Source: Euglena gracilis | Taxonomy: Eukaryota; Euglenida; Euglenophyceae; Euglenales | NCBI GenBank assembly: GCA_039621445.1 | Contig: CP154954.1 | Span: 4,079,437 to 4,143,436, forward strand | DNA: 64,000 nucleotides | Direction: 5' to 3' | Shown here: positions 63,776-64,000 of the stretch, piece by piece | Position numbering within the stretch: the stretch's first letter is position 1 | Layout of the letters: each line of letters opens with the position of its first letter | Position numbers and translations under genes: made by a program | The notes under the pieces: model-generated | Told to the model about the DNA's origin: nothing | The model's database searches: none | The model's input: only the letters and a program-made list of their open reading frames with translations

Positions 63776-64000
63776 TTCTGTTTGGGGTTTGCTTGGATTT
63801 GGGTGTCGGGCCAAAATATAGTTCGAAATGTTGCTGAAACTTGGGGGTTACTCACAAAATGGTTGATTACATTGGGTGGCTATTTTTTTTTCATGGGGCT
63901 TGCTGTGGTGTTTCCTGTCTTATTGATCTCGTCTAGCTGGCCCTGTCCACCTGCAGCCCCCTCCCTCCTGGCCAGACATTATTATTTTTAAGGCGCCATA
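63774..64000 (+). repeat. 227-bp exact duplicate of 61148-61374
   Basis: Identical to 61148-61374 up to the last base of the window, so the match probably extends beyond it. Placement right after a G homopolymer raises the possibility of an assembly join. Confidence 0.97.

Overview
This window looks like repeat-dense nuclear DNA from a eukaryote with a large genome. There are no operons, no ribosome-binding sites and no closely packed long reading frames. Instead there are microsatellites, minisatellites, a 19-bp satellite, mobile-element remnants, many C/G homopolymer runs and an N-filled assembly gap (7-196). I cannot name the organism. An alga, protist, early plant or invertebrate would all fit. 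I found no complete protein-coding gene that I recognise. Most apparent reading frames run across low-complexity DNA or are not kept between paralogous copies, so I do not annotate them.

The overall layout is a set of large, diverged, mostly colinear segmental duplications. A module running from about 0.2 to 19.2 kb recurs in the same order later in the window: 0.3-1.5 kb at 23.7-26.5 and 29.5-30.6 kb; 2.1-2.4 kb at 31.1-31.6 kb; 3.1-8.4 kb at 34.9-40.6 kb; 4.0-6.7 kb again at 41.3-43.2 kb; 7.4-8.3 kb again at 48.9-49.5 kb; 8.8-13.5 kb at 52.1-58.0 kb; 13.6-14.2 kb at 59.2-59.5 kb; and 18.3-19.2 kb at 61.2-62.0 kb. Because the same ancestral sequence is present two to four times, one copy often shows the empty site of an insertion found in another.

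Reading paralogous copies against each other gives several mobile-element families. (1) A hAT-like DNA transposon family has a complete-ended copy at 44492-46654 and a shorter one at 24152-25043. It has CAAGCACCTATAGT-type terminal inverted repeats, 8-bp target duplications, subterminal arrays of GGCCATTTTC and degenerate transposase pieces on the minus strand. The paralogous empty site of the short copy is at 736-743. The long copy carries about 1.2 kb of apparently foreign proline-rich and acidic-repeat sequence related to 62.5-63.6 kb. (2) A non-autonomous family of about 210-255 bp (366 bp in one copy with a nested block) has poly-C/TAGTCGTACGACC inverted ends and inserts at TA. It has four copies and at least two paralogous empty sites. 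(3) There are several single TIR elements, a TSD-flanked insertion, a tRNA-headed SINE-like insertion with an (AAT)n tail, and one retropepsin-like remnant.

Satellite regions include a 162-bp unit array interrupted by about 840 bp of a 19-bp palindrome-containing satellite (46.7-47.5 kb), a 30-bp GC-only array (44.0-44.2 kb), an 18-bp minisatellite open in several frames (62.5-63.25 kb) and a long CA/ACGC tract (40.2-40.4 kb). The last 227 bases of the window exactly repeat 61148-61374.
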